From Bradyrhizobium sp. AZCC 1610 (GTDB lineage Bacteria; Pseudomonadota; Alphaproteobacteria; Rhizobiales; Xanthobacteraceae), in assembly GCF_036924515.1 (NCBI RefSeq), contig NZ_JAZHRR010000001.1, positions 62,001 through 126,000 of the forward strand: 64,000 nt of DNA. Reading direction: 5' to 3'. A program made the position numbers and the translations under genes. The notes below the pieces were generated by a model that made no database searches, was not told the origin of the DNA, and saw nothing but the letters and a program-made list of their open reading frames with translations. Each line of letters starts with the position of its first letter. Position 1 is the stretch's first letter. This document shows, piece after piece, positions 7,553 through 15,849 of the stretch.

Positions 7553-8875
7553 GTGAAATTGGCCTTGAGATTCTTGCAATTCGCGGCGCTCGCCGCCACG
7601 GCGCTTGCGTCTCCGGCACAGGCCGCCACCGAGATCATGTGGTGGCACGCGATGTCGGGGGAACTCGGCAAGCAGCTTGAAAAGCTGGCTGCCGATTTCA
7701 ATGCGTCGCAGTCCGATTACCGGGTCGTGCCGACATACAAGGGCAACTACACCGAGACGGTGACGGCGGCGATCTTCGCATTCCGTTCGAGAAGCCAGCC
7801 CGCCATCGTTCAGGTCAACGAGATCGCGACCGCCACCATGATGGCGGCCAAGGGCGCGATCTATCCGGTGTTCGAATTGATGCGCGATCAGTCGGAGCCG
7901 TTCTCGCCTGAGGCGTATCTGCCGGCGGTGACCAGCTATTATTCCGATGTTGCCGGCAACATGCTGTCGTTCCCGTTCAATGTCTCGACGCCGATCCTTT
8001 ACTACAACAAGGATCTGTTCCGCGCTGCGGGTCTCGATCCGGAGGTGGCGCCGAAGACCTGGGCCGAGGTCGGCGCTGCGGCGAAGCGTCTGCGCGCGGC
8101 CGGTTCGCCCTGCGGGCTCACCACATCCTGGCCCTCCTGGGTGCATGTCGAGAATTTTTCCGCATTCCACAATCTGCCGTTGGCGACCCGGGCCAATGGC
8201 TTTGGCGGGCTCGATGCGGAATTGACCTTCAACAATCCGGACGTGGTGCGGCACATCGCGCAACTCGCGGAATGGCAGGCGACGAAAGTTTTCGACTATG
8301 GCGGCCGCGGGCAATCGGCCGAGCCGCGTTTTCAGAAGGGCGAATGCGCCATCTTCATCGGCTCGTCCGGAACGCGCGCGGACATCAAGGCCAATTCCAG
8401 GTTCGAGGTTGGCTACGGCATGATCCCGCACCGGCCCGAAATCGCCGGCGCCCCGCAAAACTCCATCATCGGCGGCGCCACGCTATGGGTGCTGCGCGAC
8501 CGGCCGCGCGGCGAATACACCGGCGTCGCGCGGTTCTTCGCCTATCTCTCGAAGCCGGAAGTGCAGGCCGCCTGGCACCAGAACACCGGCTATCTGCCGA
8601 TCACCCGCGCCGCCTTCGACCTCACCCGCGCGCAGGGCTTCTACGATCGCGATCCCGGTGCGGCGATCGGAATCGAGCAGCTGACCTTCAAGCCGCCGAC
8701 CGGGAATTCGAAGGGAATCCGGCTCGGGTCCTTTGTGCTGATCCGCGGCGTGATCGACGAAGAACTCGAGCAGGTTTTCCGCGGCAAGCAGTCCGCGCAG
8801 GCAGCCCTCGACCTCGCCGTCGAGCGCGGCAACCGCCTGCTGCGCCAGTTCGAACGGGCCAATCCGGACCGGTAG
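7553..8875 (+). CDS. ugpB: Extracellular solute-binding protein, UgpB-like (glycerol-3-phosphate type)
   Basis: The 440-residue product has a signal peptide (to about residue 25, ASPAQAATEIMWWHAM) and the features of family-1 binding proteins of the UgpB group: WWHAMSGELGKQLEKL near the start, IVQVNEIATATMMAAKGAIYPV, LLSFPFNVSTPILYYNKDLFRAAGLDP-type hinge region and QNTGYLPITRAAFD near the C terminus. UgpB captures sn-glycerol-3-phosphate or its diesters for UgpAEC. No ugpA, ugpE or ugpC is nearby on either side, so this is an orphan copy that must borrow a permease or serve as a receptor. Translation starts at GTG 7553. Confidence 0.82.
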   Translation: MKLALRFLQFAALAATALASPAQAATEIMWWHAMSGELGKQLEKLAADFNASQSDYRVVPTYKGNYTETVTAAIFAFRSRSQPAIVQVNEIATATMMAAKGAIYPVFELMRDQSEPFSPEAYLPAVTSYYSDVAGNMLSFPFNVSTPILYYNKDLFRAAGLDPEVAPKTWAEVGAAAKRLRAAGSPCGLTTSWPSWVHVENFSAFHNLPLATRANGFGGLDAELTFNNPDVVRHIAQLAEWQATKVFDYGGRGQSAEPRFQKGECAIFIGSSGTRADIKANSRFEVGYGMIPHRPEIAGAPQNSIIGGATLWVLRDRPRGEYTGVARFFAYLSKPEVQAAWHQNTGYLPITRAAFDLTRAQGFYDRDPGAAIGIEQLTFKPPTGNSKGIRLGSFVLIRGVIDEELEQVFRGKQSAQAALDLAVERGNRLLRQFERANPDR

Positions 8876-8882
8876 TTGTTGC

Positions 8883-8964
8883 GTAGCCCGGGTGAAGCGC
8901 AGCGTAACCCGGGATTCAGCCGCGGCCCCGGTCCCGGATTTCGCTTGCGCTCCATCCGGGCTAC
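8883..8964. repeat. Intergenic palindromic repeat, family C
   Basis: The element starts GTAGCCCGGGTGAAGCGCAG and ends with the inverse, GCGCTCCATCCGGGCTAC. A second copy is at 56030-56117. It fills the gap between the UgpB-like gene and the APH-like gene. Confidence 0.88.
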
Positions 8965-8975
8965 ACACGGAGCCA

Positions 8976-9929
8976 ATGGTGCCATCACTACCGACACTCA
9001 CAGGCTACGCGCCCTTCCGCGCCTGGCGCGCCGATCCGGCGCAATGGCTGCCGATCGCGCGCGATATCGCCCGCGGCCACGGCCTGGCATGCGTGGCGCC
9101 GCATGTCTTCTCCACCGGTACCAATCTCGTCATTGCCCTCGACGAGCAACTCATCCTCAAAATTTTCCCGCCATTTCTTCGCGCCCAATTCGTCTCGGAA
9201 CGTGGCGCGCTGGCGCAGCTTCATGGACGGCTTCGTGTCGCGATTCCCGAAATCGTCGTCGAAGGCGAGCGCGACGGATGGCCATATCTCGTCATCACGC
9301 GGCTATCGGGCGTGTTGGGCGCCGATGTCTGGCCATCGCTGCCGGAAACGGACAAGGAGCGTGTGCTTGCCGAGATTGGCGAAACCATCGCCGAGGTACA
9401 ACGCGTTCCGGCAGGACCGCTCGGGCAGATCGAGCCGGGCTGGGACGTCTTCATGCGCCGACAGATCGAAGGGTGCCGCGCCCGGCACGCGCGTCTCGGA
9501 TTGCCGCAGAAATTTCTCGACGGTCTGGACGAATTGCTGCGCGATGCGCGCTCGCTGGTTGCGCTGGACACGCCAGCCGTGATCCTGACCGGCGAATACA
9601 TCCCGGAAAACTTCCTGCTGAGCCGCAGCGGTCCGGGTTGGCGGGTTGCAGGGCTCATCGATTTCGGCGACGTGATGACGGGCAGGCGCGAGTATGACCT
9701 GCTTGGCCCCAGCGCCTTCATGACTGCCGGCATGCCGCGGCGGGTGCGAAGCCTGTTCGAGGGTTTTGGATATTCACCCGCGGATATCACGCCCGAGCTG
9801 AAGCGGCGGCTGATGGCGCTGATGCTGCTGCATCGGGCTAGTGATCCGGTCAGGGCTTTCTCCATCGAGGGATGGCAGGAGAAGGCCGCGGACCTCCATA
9901 AATTGCAGGATTTGCGCTGGCCAATTTGA
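8976..9929 (+). CDS. Aminoglycoside phosphotransferase (APH)-family kinase
   Basis: The 317-residue protein has the APH-like kinase fold: an N-lobe with ISTGTNLVIAL-type ATP-binding strand and LILKIFPP, and a C-lobe with TGEYIPENFLL in place of the usual HGDxHPxN catalytic loop, then LIDFGDVMTGRREYDLLG with the metal-binding Asp. The catalytic-loop Asp is replaced by Glu, a variant seen in some uncharacterised members. I chose ATG 8976 with CGGAG upstream; the longer frame would be read from inside repeat C. The substrate is unknown; members phosphorylate small alcohols, amino sugars or macrolides, and an antibiotic role should not be assumed. Confidence 0.8.
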   Translation: MVPSLPTLTGYAPFRAWRADPAQWLPIARDIARGHGLACVAPHVFSTGTNLVIALDEQLILKIFPPFLRAQFVSERGALAQLHGRLRVAIPEIVVEGERDGWPYLVITRLSGVLGADVWPSLPETDKERVLAEIGETIAEVQRVPAGPLGQIEPGWDVFMRRQIEGCRARHARLGLPQKFLDGLDELLRDARSLVALDTPAVILTGEYIPENFLLSRSGPGWRVAGLIDFGDVMTGRREYDLLGPSAFMTAGMPRRVRSLFEGFGYSPADITPELKRRLMALMLLHRASDPVRAFSIEGWQEKAADLHKLQDLRWPI

Positions 9930-9934
9930 GCGGA

Positions 9935-9949
9935 GCACCGCAATGGTGC
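9935..9949. promoter_or_regulatory. NtrC-type enhancer site
   Basis: GCACC-GCAAT-GGTGC is a perfect dyad with the spacing of the NtrC consensus (TGCACC-N5-GGTGCA). It lies about 147 bp upstream of a sigma-54 promoter, the usual enhancer distance. A weaker GntR-like word, TTGTATGCAA, lies at 9990-9999 between the two. Confidence 0.7.
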
Positions 9950-10095
9950 GCCTAAAATAACTGCTCATCTGTTGGGCAAATATACCTCTTTGTATGCAAT
10001 CCACCAAGGTGCCGCATCCCCGGACATCATTCGCTTCGGATGCATTCGCTAGTAGCATCAATGAGTTGGCGTAAAAGTAAGCTTTCCTTTAACGG

Positions 10096-10111
10096 TTGGC
10101 ACAAACCTTGC
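10096..10111 (+). promoter_or_regulatory. Sigma-54 promoter (-24/-12)
   Basis: TTGGCACAAACCTTGC matches the sigma-54 consensus TTGGCAC-N4/5-TTGC exactly in both elements, with correct spacing between GG and GC. It stands about 50 bp upstream of the ATG of the ABC binding protein, so transcription of the transporter and atz genes is probably tied to nitrogen limitation. Confidence 0.82.
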
Positions 10112-10159
10112 GATTCCAGTTCCAAAGCCGCTTTCCCTCAGGCGTTTGGAGCATCACCC

Positions 10160-11779
10160 ATGAAGCGTCGCGATTTCCTGAAATCCGTCACCGGAGTTGC
10201 CGCGGGCGCGATGGTGCCGGCGCCGGCGATCTGGTCCGCGGCCAAGGCTGATGCGCGGTCGGAGACGCTGCTGATCGTCTCGGAAAGCGGCCCCAACAAT
10301 CTCGACATTCACGGCGTCGGCACCAACGTGCCCGGCTACGAGGTGTCGTGGAATTGCTACGACCGCCTGATCAGCCACGAGATGAAGAGCGGTCCGGGCG
10401 GGGTGCCGTATTACGACCGCGACAAGTTCAAGCCTGAGCTCGCCGAGGACATGAAGGTCGGCGACATGTCGGTCACCTTCAAGCTGAAGAAGAACGCGAA
10501 ATTCCACGACGGCGCGCTGGTCACGGCCAAGGACGTCAAGTGGTCGCTCGATCGCGCGGTGAGCGTCGGCGGTTTTCCGACGTTCCAGATGGGCGCGGGC
10601 TCCCTGACCAAGACCGAGCAGTTCGTCGTTGTCGACGACAACACGGTGCGGGTCGATTTCGCCAAGAAAGATCGCCTGACTCTGCCCGATCTCGCGGTCA
10701 TCGTGCCGTGCATTGTCAATTCCGAACTGGTGAAGAAGAGCGCCACCGAGAAGGATCCGTGGGGTCTCGAATATACCAAGCAGCAGACCGCGGGCTCCGG
10801 CGCATACAAGGTGACGAAGTGGACCGCCGGCACTGAAGTCATCATGGAGCGCAACGACGCGTGGGTCGGCGGTCCCTTACCGAAGGTCAAGCGCGTGATC
10901 TGGCGCATGGTGCCGCAGGCCGGCAACCGCCGCGCACTGCTGGAACGCGGCGACGCCGATATCTCCTACGATCTGCCGAACAAGGATTTCGTCGAGCTGA
11001 AGGACAGCGGCAAGCTCAACATCGTCTCGGTGCCCTATTCCAACGGCGTCCAGTATATCGGCATGAACGTCAAGATACCGCCGTTCGACAACCCCAAGGT
11101 TCGCGAGGCGGTAGCCTGTGCGATCCCCTACCAGAAGATCATGGATGCGGTGCTGTTCGGCCTCGCAAAGCCGATGTTCGGCGCCGCTGCCAACAAGGCG
11201 ACCGAGGTGGCGTGGCCGCAGCCGACCAAATACGTCACCGATATCGCCAGGGCCAAGGCATTGCTGGCGGAGGCCGGCCATCCCAACGGTTTCGAGACCA
11301 CGCTGTCGTTCGACCTCGGCTTCGCCGGCGTCAACGAACCGCTCTGCGTGCTGGTGCAGGAGAGCCTTGCGCAAATCGGCATCAAGACCACCATCAACAA
11401 GATTCCCGGCGCCAACTGGCGCACCGAACTCAACAAGAAGGTGCTGCCGCTCTACACCAACGTGTTCTCCGGCTGGCTCGATTATCCCGAGTACTTCTTC
11501 ATCTGGTGTTACGACGGCAAGAATTCGATCTTCAACACCATGAGCTACCAGTCGAAGGCGATGGACGAATTCATCCACGGCGCCGTCGACGCGGCGGCGG
11601 TCGGCAACACCAGCAAATACGACACCGACGTAAAGGGCTTTGTCGATCTCGCCTTCAAGGACATCCCGCGCATTCCGCTGTATCAGCCCTACGTCAACGT
11701 CGCGATGCAGAAGAATGTCTCGGGCTATCAATACTGGTTCCACCGAAGGCTGGATTATCGTGCGCTCGTGAAGGCATAA
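10160..11779 (+). CDS. ABC transporter substrate-binding protein, family 5 (dipeptide/nickel type)
   Basis: The 539-residue protein has an N-terminal Tat-like signal (MKRRDFLKSVTGVAAGAM...) and the family-5 binding-protein fold, with LAEDMKVGDMSVTFKLKKNAKFHDG, ITAKDVKWSLDRAVS-type motif and IPLYQPYVNVAMQKNVSGY at the end. I chose ATG 10160 because the Tat motif starts there; the frame is open upstream to 10040. It is the first gene after the NtrC/sigma-54 control region and 12 bp before the permease. The genes downstream point to a urea-derived or carboxyl-urea nitrogen compound as ligand rather than a peptide; that is inferred from context only. Confidence 0.88.
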   Translation: MKRRDFLKSVTGVAAGAMVPAPAIWSAAKADARSETLLIVSESGPNNLDIHGVGTNVPGYEVSWNCYDRLISHEMKSGPGGVPYYDRDKFKPELAEDMKVGDMSVTFKLKKNAKFHDGALVTAKDVKWSLDRAVSVGGFPTFQMGAGSLTKTEQFVVVDDNTVRVDFAKKDRLTLPDLAVIVPCIVNSELVKKSATEKDPWGLEYTKQQTAGSGAYKVTKWTAGTEVIMERNDAWVGGPLPKVKRVIWRMVPQAGNRRALLERGDADISYDLPNKDFVELKDSGKLNIVSVPYSNGVQYIGMNVKIPPFDNPKVREAVACAIPYQKIMDAVLFGLAKPMFGAAANKATEVAWPQPTKYVTDIARAKALLAEAGHPNGFETTLSFDLGFAGVNEPLCVLVQESLAQIGIKTTINKIPGANWRTELNKKVLPLYTNVFSGWLDYPEYFFIWCYDGKNSIFNTMSYQSKAMDEFIHGAVDAAAVGNTSKYDTDVKGFVDLAFKDIPRIPLYQPYVNVAMQKNVSGYQYWFHRRLDYRALVKA

Positions 11780-11791
11780 GAGGCGAGCACC

Positions 11792-12805
11792 ATGCTGACC
11801 ATGATCGGCAAGCGGCTGATGTTTGCGATCCCGTCGCTGATCGGCGTCGTGATCGTCACGTTCCTCCTGACGCGCGCGCTACCGGGCGACCCGGCCGCCT
11901 ATTTCGCCGGGCCCGCGGCGGGCAAGGAAGCCATCGAGCAGATCCGCAAGAAACTCGGCCTCGACAAGCCGCTGATCGAGCAGTTCTTCCGCTACACCAA
12001 CGATCTCGCCCATGGCGATTTCGGCAATTCGCTGACCACGGGCCAGCCGGTCGCGACCGAAATCCGCAACCGCCTGCCGGCGTCCGCCGAACTGACGCTG
12101 CTCGGCCTCGTCGTTTCGGTCATGATCGCGATCCCGCTCGGCGTACTGGCCGCGACGCGGCCGGGCTCCTGGATCGACCATCTCTGTCGCATCACCACGA
12201 CCGCCGGCGTGTCGCTGCCGGTGTTCTTCACCGGGCTGGTGCTGGTCTATGTCTTCTATTTCAGGCTCGGCTGGTCGCCGGCGCCGCTCGGCCGGCTCGA
12301 CGTGTTCTACAGCGCGCCACCCACCGTGACCGGTCTTTACCTGATCGACGCCCTGATCGCGCGCGATCTCGAAACGTTTCGTTCGGCGCTGAGCCAGTTG
12401 ATCCTCCCGGCGGGGACGCTGGCGATCTTTTCGCTGGCGCCGATCGCGCGCATGACGCGGGCCTCGATGCTGGCGGTGCTGGCATCCGACTTCGTCCGCA
12501 CCGCGCGCGCCAGCGGGCTGTCGCCGTCAACCGTGATCGTTACCTACGCGTTTCGCAACGCCATGCTGCCGGTCATCACCACGCTCAGCATGGTGTTCTC
12601 GTTCCTGCTGGGCGCCAACGTGCTGGTCGAAAAAGTTTTCGCCTGGCCGGGCATCGGCTCCTACGCCGTCGAAGCGCTGATCTCGTCGGATTTCGCCCCG
12701 GTGCAGGGCTTCGTGCTGACCATGGCGGTCATGTACGTGCTGCTCAACCTGGTCATCGACATTCTCTATGGCGTGATCGATCCGCGCGTCCGGCTTGAAG
12801 GGTGA
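11792..12805 (+). CDS. ABC transporter permease, DppB type
   Basis: The 337-residue inner-membrane protein has six predicted helices, the N-terminal signature of DppB proteins (RLMFAIPSLIGVVIVTFLLTRALPGDPA) and the EAA-loop DFVRTARASGLSPSTVIVTYAFRNAMLPVIT that contacts the ATPase. It follows the binding protein gene by 12 bp and precedes the DppC-type permease by 9 bp. Together they form the membrane channel of the transporter. Confidence 0.92.
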   Translation: MLTMIGKRLMFAIPSLIGVVIVTFLLTRALPGDPAAYFAGPAAGKEAIEQIRKKLGLDKPLIEQFFRYTNDLAHGDFGNSLTTGQPVATEIRNRLPASAELTLLGLVVSVMIAIPLGVLAATRPGSWIDHLCRITTTAGVSLPVFFTGLVLVYVFYFRLGWSPAPLGRLDVFYSAPPTVTGLYLIDALIARDLETFRSALSQLILPAGTLAIFSLAPIARMTRASMLAVLASDFVRTARASGLSPSTVIVTYAFRNAMLPVITTLSMVFSFLLGANVLVEKVFAWPGIGSYAVEALISSDFAPVQGFVLTMAVMYVLLNLVIDILYGVIDPRVRLEG

Positions 12806-12814
12806 GGTTGGAAC

Positions 12815-13714
12815 ATGAGTAGCGTTGCGCCTGCCGTTGAACCCATCGTACCCGCGCGTACCTCGGGCCTGACTGCGATGTTTGAGCACACCCGCTACGT
12901 GCTCGGCGAGAACCGCGTCACCGCGTTTGCCTTCGGCCTCCTGGTTGTCATCCTGTTCGCCGCGATCTTCGGCCCCTACATCGTGCCCTACGATCCGCTT
13001 GCCAGCGATACCGCCGCGGCGCTGAAGCCGCCATCGGCGGCGCACTGGTTCGGCACCGATCAATTGGGCCGCGACATCTTCAGCCGCGTCGTCGTCGCCA
13101 CAAGGCTCGATACCTTCATCGCGGTCGCCTCCGTAGCGCTGGTGTTTCTGATGGGCGGACTTGCCGGCATCGCCGCCGGCTATTTCGGCGGCTGGACCGA
13201 CCGCTTCGTCGGCCGCATCGCCGACACCATCATGGCGTTTCCGCTGTTCGTGCTGGCGATGGGCATCGTCGCGGCGCTTGGCAATACCGTGCAGAACATC
13301 ATCATCGCCACCGCGATCGTGAACTTTCCGCTCTATGCCCGCGTCGCGCGCGCCGAGGCGAATGTGCGCCGCAATGCGGGTTTCGTGCAGGCGGCGCGGC
13401 TGTCGGGCAATGGCGAGATGCGGATTCTGCTGGTGCACATCCTGCCCAACATTATGCCGATCATGATCGTGCAGATGTCGCTGACCATGGGCTATGCGAT
13501 CCTCAACGCCGCCGGGCTTTCCTTCATCGGGCTCGGCGTGCGGCCCCCGACGGCGGAATGGGGCATCATGGTCGCGGAAGGCGCGGGCTTCATGGTTTCG
13601 GGCGAATGGTGGATCGCGCTGTTCCCGGGGCTGGCGCTGATGATCGCGGTGTTCTGCTTCAATCTGCTCGGCGACGGCCTGCGCGACATCGTCGATCCGC
13701 AGCGGAGGACGTGA
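12815..13714 (+). CDS. ABC transporter permease, DppC type
   Basis: The 299-residue protein has a cytoplasmic N-terminus, a first helix (VTAFAFGLLVVILFAAIFGPYI), the DppC motif HWFGTDQLGRDIFSRVV and the EAA loop GFVQAARLSGNGEMRILLVHILPNIMP. It pairs with the DppB-type permease immediately upstream. A 133-bp gap occupied by a palindromic repeat separates it from the ATPase gene. Confidence 0.92.
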   Translation: MSSVAPAVEPIVPARTSGLTAMFEHTRYVLGENRVTAFAFGLLVVILFAAIFGPYIVPYDPLASDTAAALKPPSAAHWFGTDQLGRDIFSRVVVATRLDTFIAVASVALVFLMGGLAGIAAGYFGGWTDRFVGRIADTIMAFPLFVLAMGIVAALGNTVQNIIIATAIVNFPLYARVARAEANVRRNAGFVQAARLSGNGEMRILLVHILPNIMPIMIVQMSLTMGYAILNAAGLSFIGLGVRPPTAEWGIMVAEGAGFMVSGEWWIALFPGLALMIAVFCFNLLGDGLRDIVDPQRRT

Positions 13715-13736
13715 TGGGCGCGGCGTTTCACATCCT

Positions 13737-13825
13737 CGTCATTGCCGGGCTTGACCCGGCAATCCATCGCGCGAAGCGCAGGTTTGACTCTTTGATGGAT
13801 GCGCGGGTCAAGCCCGCGCATGACG
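13737..13825. repeat. Palindromic repeat, family D, intergenic copy
   Basis: The 89-bp element begins CGTCATTGCCGGGCTTGACC and ends GGTCAAGCCCGCGCATGACG, with inner arms ATCCATC/GATGGAT. An equal-length relative lies inside the next gene at 14705-14793. Confidence 0.88.
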
Positions 13826-13847
13826 ATCTGAGAGTTGGGAGGCATCG

Positions 13848-15638
13848 ATGACCGCGCAGCCCTTGCTCGACGTCCATGACCTCACCGTCGAATTCTCTAC
13901 CCGGCGCGGCATCGTGAAAGCCGTGCAGCACGTCAACATCTCCGTGACCAAGGGCGAGACGCTCGGCATCGTCGGCGAATCCGGCTCCGGCAAGTCGGTG
14001 ACTTCATATGCCGTGATGCGGATCCTCGACCGCGCCGGCCGGATCGCCGAGGGCTCGGTGGTGTTTTCCGGCATCGACGTCAAGGCCGCGACCGAAAACC
14101 AGATGCGCGATTTGCGCGGCCGCGAAATCTCGATGATTTTCCAGAATCCGCGCGCCGCCCTCAATCCGATCCGAAAAGTGGGCGACCAGATCGAGGACGT
14201 GTTGCGCCAGCACGTGCAGAGCGCGGCCAGCGACCGCGGCGAGAAGGCGATCGAGGCGCTGGAGCAGGTCAAGATCGCCCGACCCCGCGAGCGCTATCAC
14301 GCCTATCCGTTCGAACTTTCGGGGGGCATGTGCCAGCGCGTCGTGATCGCGCTGGCGCTGGCCTGCAATCCGCAGCTTCTGATCGCCGACGAGCCGACCA
14401 CCGGGCTTGACGTCACCACGCAGAAGGCGGTGATGGACCTGATCGTCGAACTCACCAAGCGCCGGAATATGTCGACCATCCTGATCACGCATGATCTCGG
14501 CCTTGCCGCCGCCTATTGCGATCGCGTGGTCGTCATGGAGAAGGGCCGGGTGGTGGAGACGGCGAAGTCGGCGGATATTTTTGCGAAGCCCGAGCACGCC
14601 TATACAAGAAAGCTGATGCGCGCGACGCCGAGGGTTGGCGTGTCGCTTCGGGATTTGTTGCCGGAGGAGGAGGCTCTTGCTTCAATCCCGCCCCGCTCTC
14701 CTTCCGTCACCCCCGGGCTTGACCCGGCCATCCATCTCTCTTTGCAAGACTCTTCAAAGGCGATGGCCCCCCGGGTCAAGCCCGGGGGTGACGAAGATTC
14801 AAAGCCGCTCCTCCTCGTCGAAAAGCTCGTCAAGGAATATCCACGCCAGGGCGCGACCGCGGTGCTGTCAAAACTGTTCTCCCGCAAGCCGCCGGTCGAG
14901 GCGGAAGTGTTCCGCGCGGTCGATGGCATCAGTTTCACCGTCGGTCACGGTGAAAGCGTTGGCCTCGTCGGTGAATCCGGCTGCGGCAAGTCGACGACGT
15001 CGATGATGGTGATGCGTTTGTTGGACCAGACTTCCGGCCGCATCCTGTTCGATGGCGAGGAGATCGGCGCGATTCTGCCGCAAGCGTTTGCGCGGCTGCC
15101 GCTGCGCAAGAGCATCCAGATGGTGTTCCAGGACCCGACCGACAGCCTCAACCCGCGTTTCACCGCTGCACGCGCCATCGCCGACCCGATCATGCAGCTC
15201 GGCGACATCAGGGGACGCGACGCGCTGCGCGCCCGTTGCGAGAAGCTTGCCGGCCTGGTCGGCCTGCCCGTCAACCTGCTCGATCGCTTTCCGCACCAAT
15301 TATCCGGCGGCCAGAAGGCCCGCGTCGGCATCGCACGCGCGATTGCGCTGCATCCCAAACTCGTGATCCTCGATGAGCCGACGGCGGCGCTCGACGTCTC
15401 TGTTCAGGCCGTCGTGCTCAATCTGCTGCAGGATCTCAAGCAATCGATGGGTATGAGCTATTTGTTCGTGTCGCATGATCTGAATGTGGTGCGTTTGCTG
15501 TGCGACCGTGTCATCGTGATGCGTGCGGGACGAATCGTCGAGCAAGGTTTATCCGAGCGGGTGCTCGGCGATCCGCAGGATGCCTATACAAAGGAATTGC
15601 TGACGGCGATCCCGCATCCGCCGTTGCCGGTTCACTAG
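13848..15638 (+). CDS. Fused dual ABC ATPase (DppD-DppF type) with a repeat in its linker
   Basis: The 596-residue protein joins two ATPase domains that are often separate. Domain 1 has Walker A GESGSGKS at 43-50, the signature FELSGGMCQRV and LLIADEPTTGLD. Domain 2 has Walker A GESGCGKS near 376, HQLSGGQKARVGIARAI and LVILDEPTAALD. Residues about 286-315 of the linker are translated from an 89-bp palindromic repeat of family D. The frame stays open across it, so the repeat adds about 30 residues (VTPGLDPAIHLSL...RVKPGGDED) between the domains. ATG 13848 follows GGGAGG. The protein powers the DppBC-like permease pair upstream. Confidence 0.93.
   Translation: MTAQPLLDVHDLTVEFSTRRGIVKAVQHVNISVTKGETLGIVGESGSGKSVTSYAVMRILDRAGRIAEGSVVFSGIDVKAATENQMRDLRGREISMIFQNPRAALNPIRKVGDQIEDVLRQHVQSAASDRGEKAIEALEQVKIARPRERYHAYPFELSGGMCQRVVIALALACNPQLLIADEPTTGLDVTTQKAVMDLIVELTKRRNMSTILITHDLGLAAAYCDRVVVMEKGRVVETAKSADIFAKPEHAYTRKLMRATPRVGVSLRDLLPEEEALASIPPRSPSVTPGLDPAIHLSLQDSSKAMAPRVKPGGDEDSKPLLLVEKLVKEYPRQGATAVLSKLFSRKPPVEAEVFRAVDGISFTVGHGESVGLVGESGCGKSTTSMMVMRLLDQTSGRILFDGEEIGAILPQAFARLPLRKSIQMVFQDPTDSLNPRFTAARAIADPIMQLGDIRGRDALRARCEKLAGLVGLPVNLLDRFPHQLSGGQKARVGIARAIALHPKLVILDEPTAALDVSVQAVVLNLLQDLKQSMGMSYLFVSHDLNVVRLLCDRVIVMRAGRIVEQGLSERVLGDPQDAYTKELLTAIPHPPLPVH
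14705..14793. repeat. Palindromic repeat, family D, intragenic copy
   Basis: The 89-bp element begins CGTCACCCCCGGGCTTGACC and ends GGTCAAGCCCGGGGGTGACG. It lies in frame in the linker of the dual ABC ATPase and is the same family as the copy 970 bp upstream. Confidence 0.92.
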
Positions 15639-15657
15639 AAACTTGAGTGGGAACGAA

Positions 15658-15849
15658 ATGGCTGCCGAACCCCTGGACAATTACATCGATGCCGTCGCCA
15701 AGGCGCTGGCGCTGCCGGTCGAGGAAGCCTGGCGTCCCGCGGTGCGGGCGAACCTCGAAGTGTCGCTGAGGCTGGCGCGGCTGGTCGATGAATTCCCGCT
15801 GCCGGACGAAACCGAGCCGGCCAGTGTCTACAGCCTGACAGTGCCATGA
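15658..15849 (+). CDS. atzG: AtzG-like small amidase partner (DUF4089)
   Basis: This 63-residue helical protein (PLDNYIDAVAKALALPV...RANLEVSLRLARLVDEFPLPDETEPASVY) matches the DUF4089 family known as AtzG or HpxX. AtzG binds the amidase AtzE in a GatCAB-like complex and is needed for its activity. ATG 15658 with GTGGGAAC upstream is preferred over TTG 15643. Its TGA overlaps the ATG of the amidase by 4 bp, consistent with obligate co-production. Confidence 0.82.
   Translation: MAAEPLDNYIDAVAKALALPVEEAWRPAVRANLEVSLRLARLVDEFPLPDETEPASVYSLTVP

Noticed and set aside
10861..12798. 645-codon frame overlapping the binding protein and permease genes
   Set aside because: It crosses two real genes in another frame and is dominated by Arg/Gln/Gly, as expected for a shadow frame.
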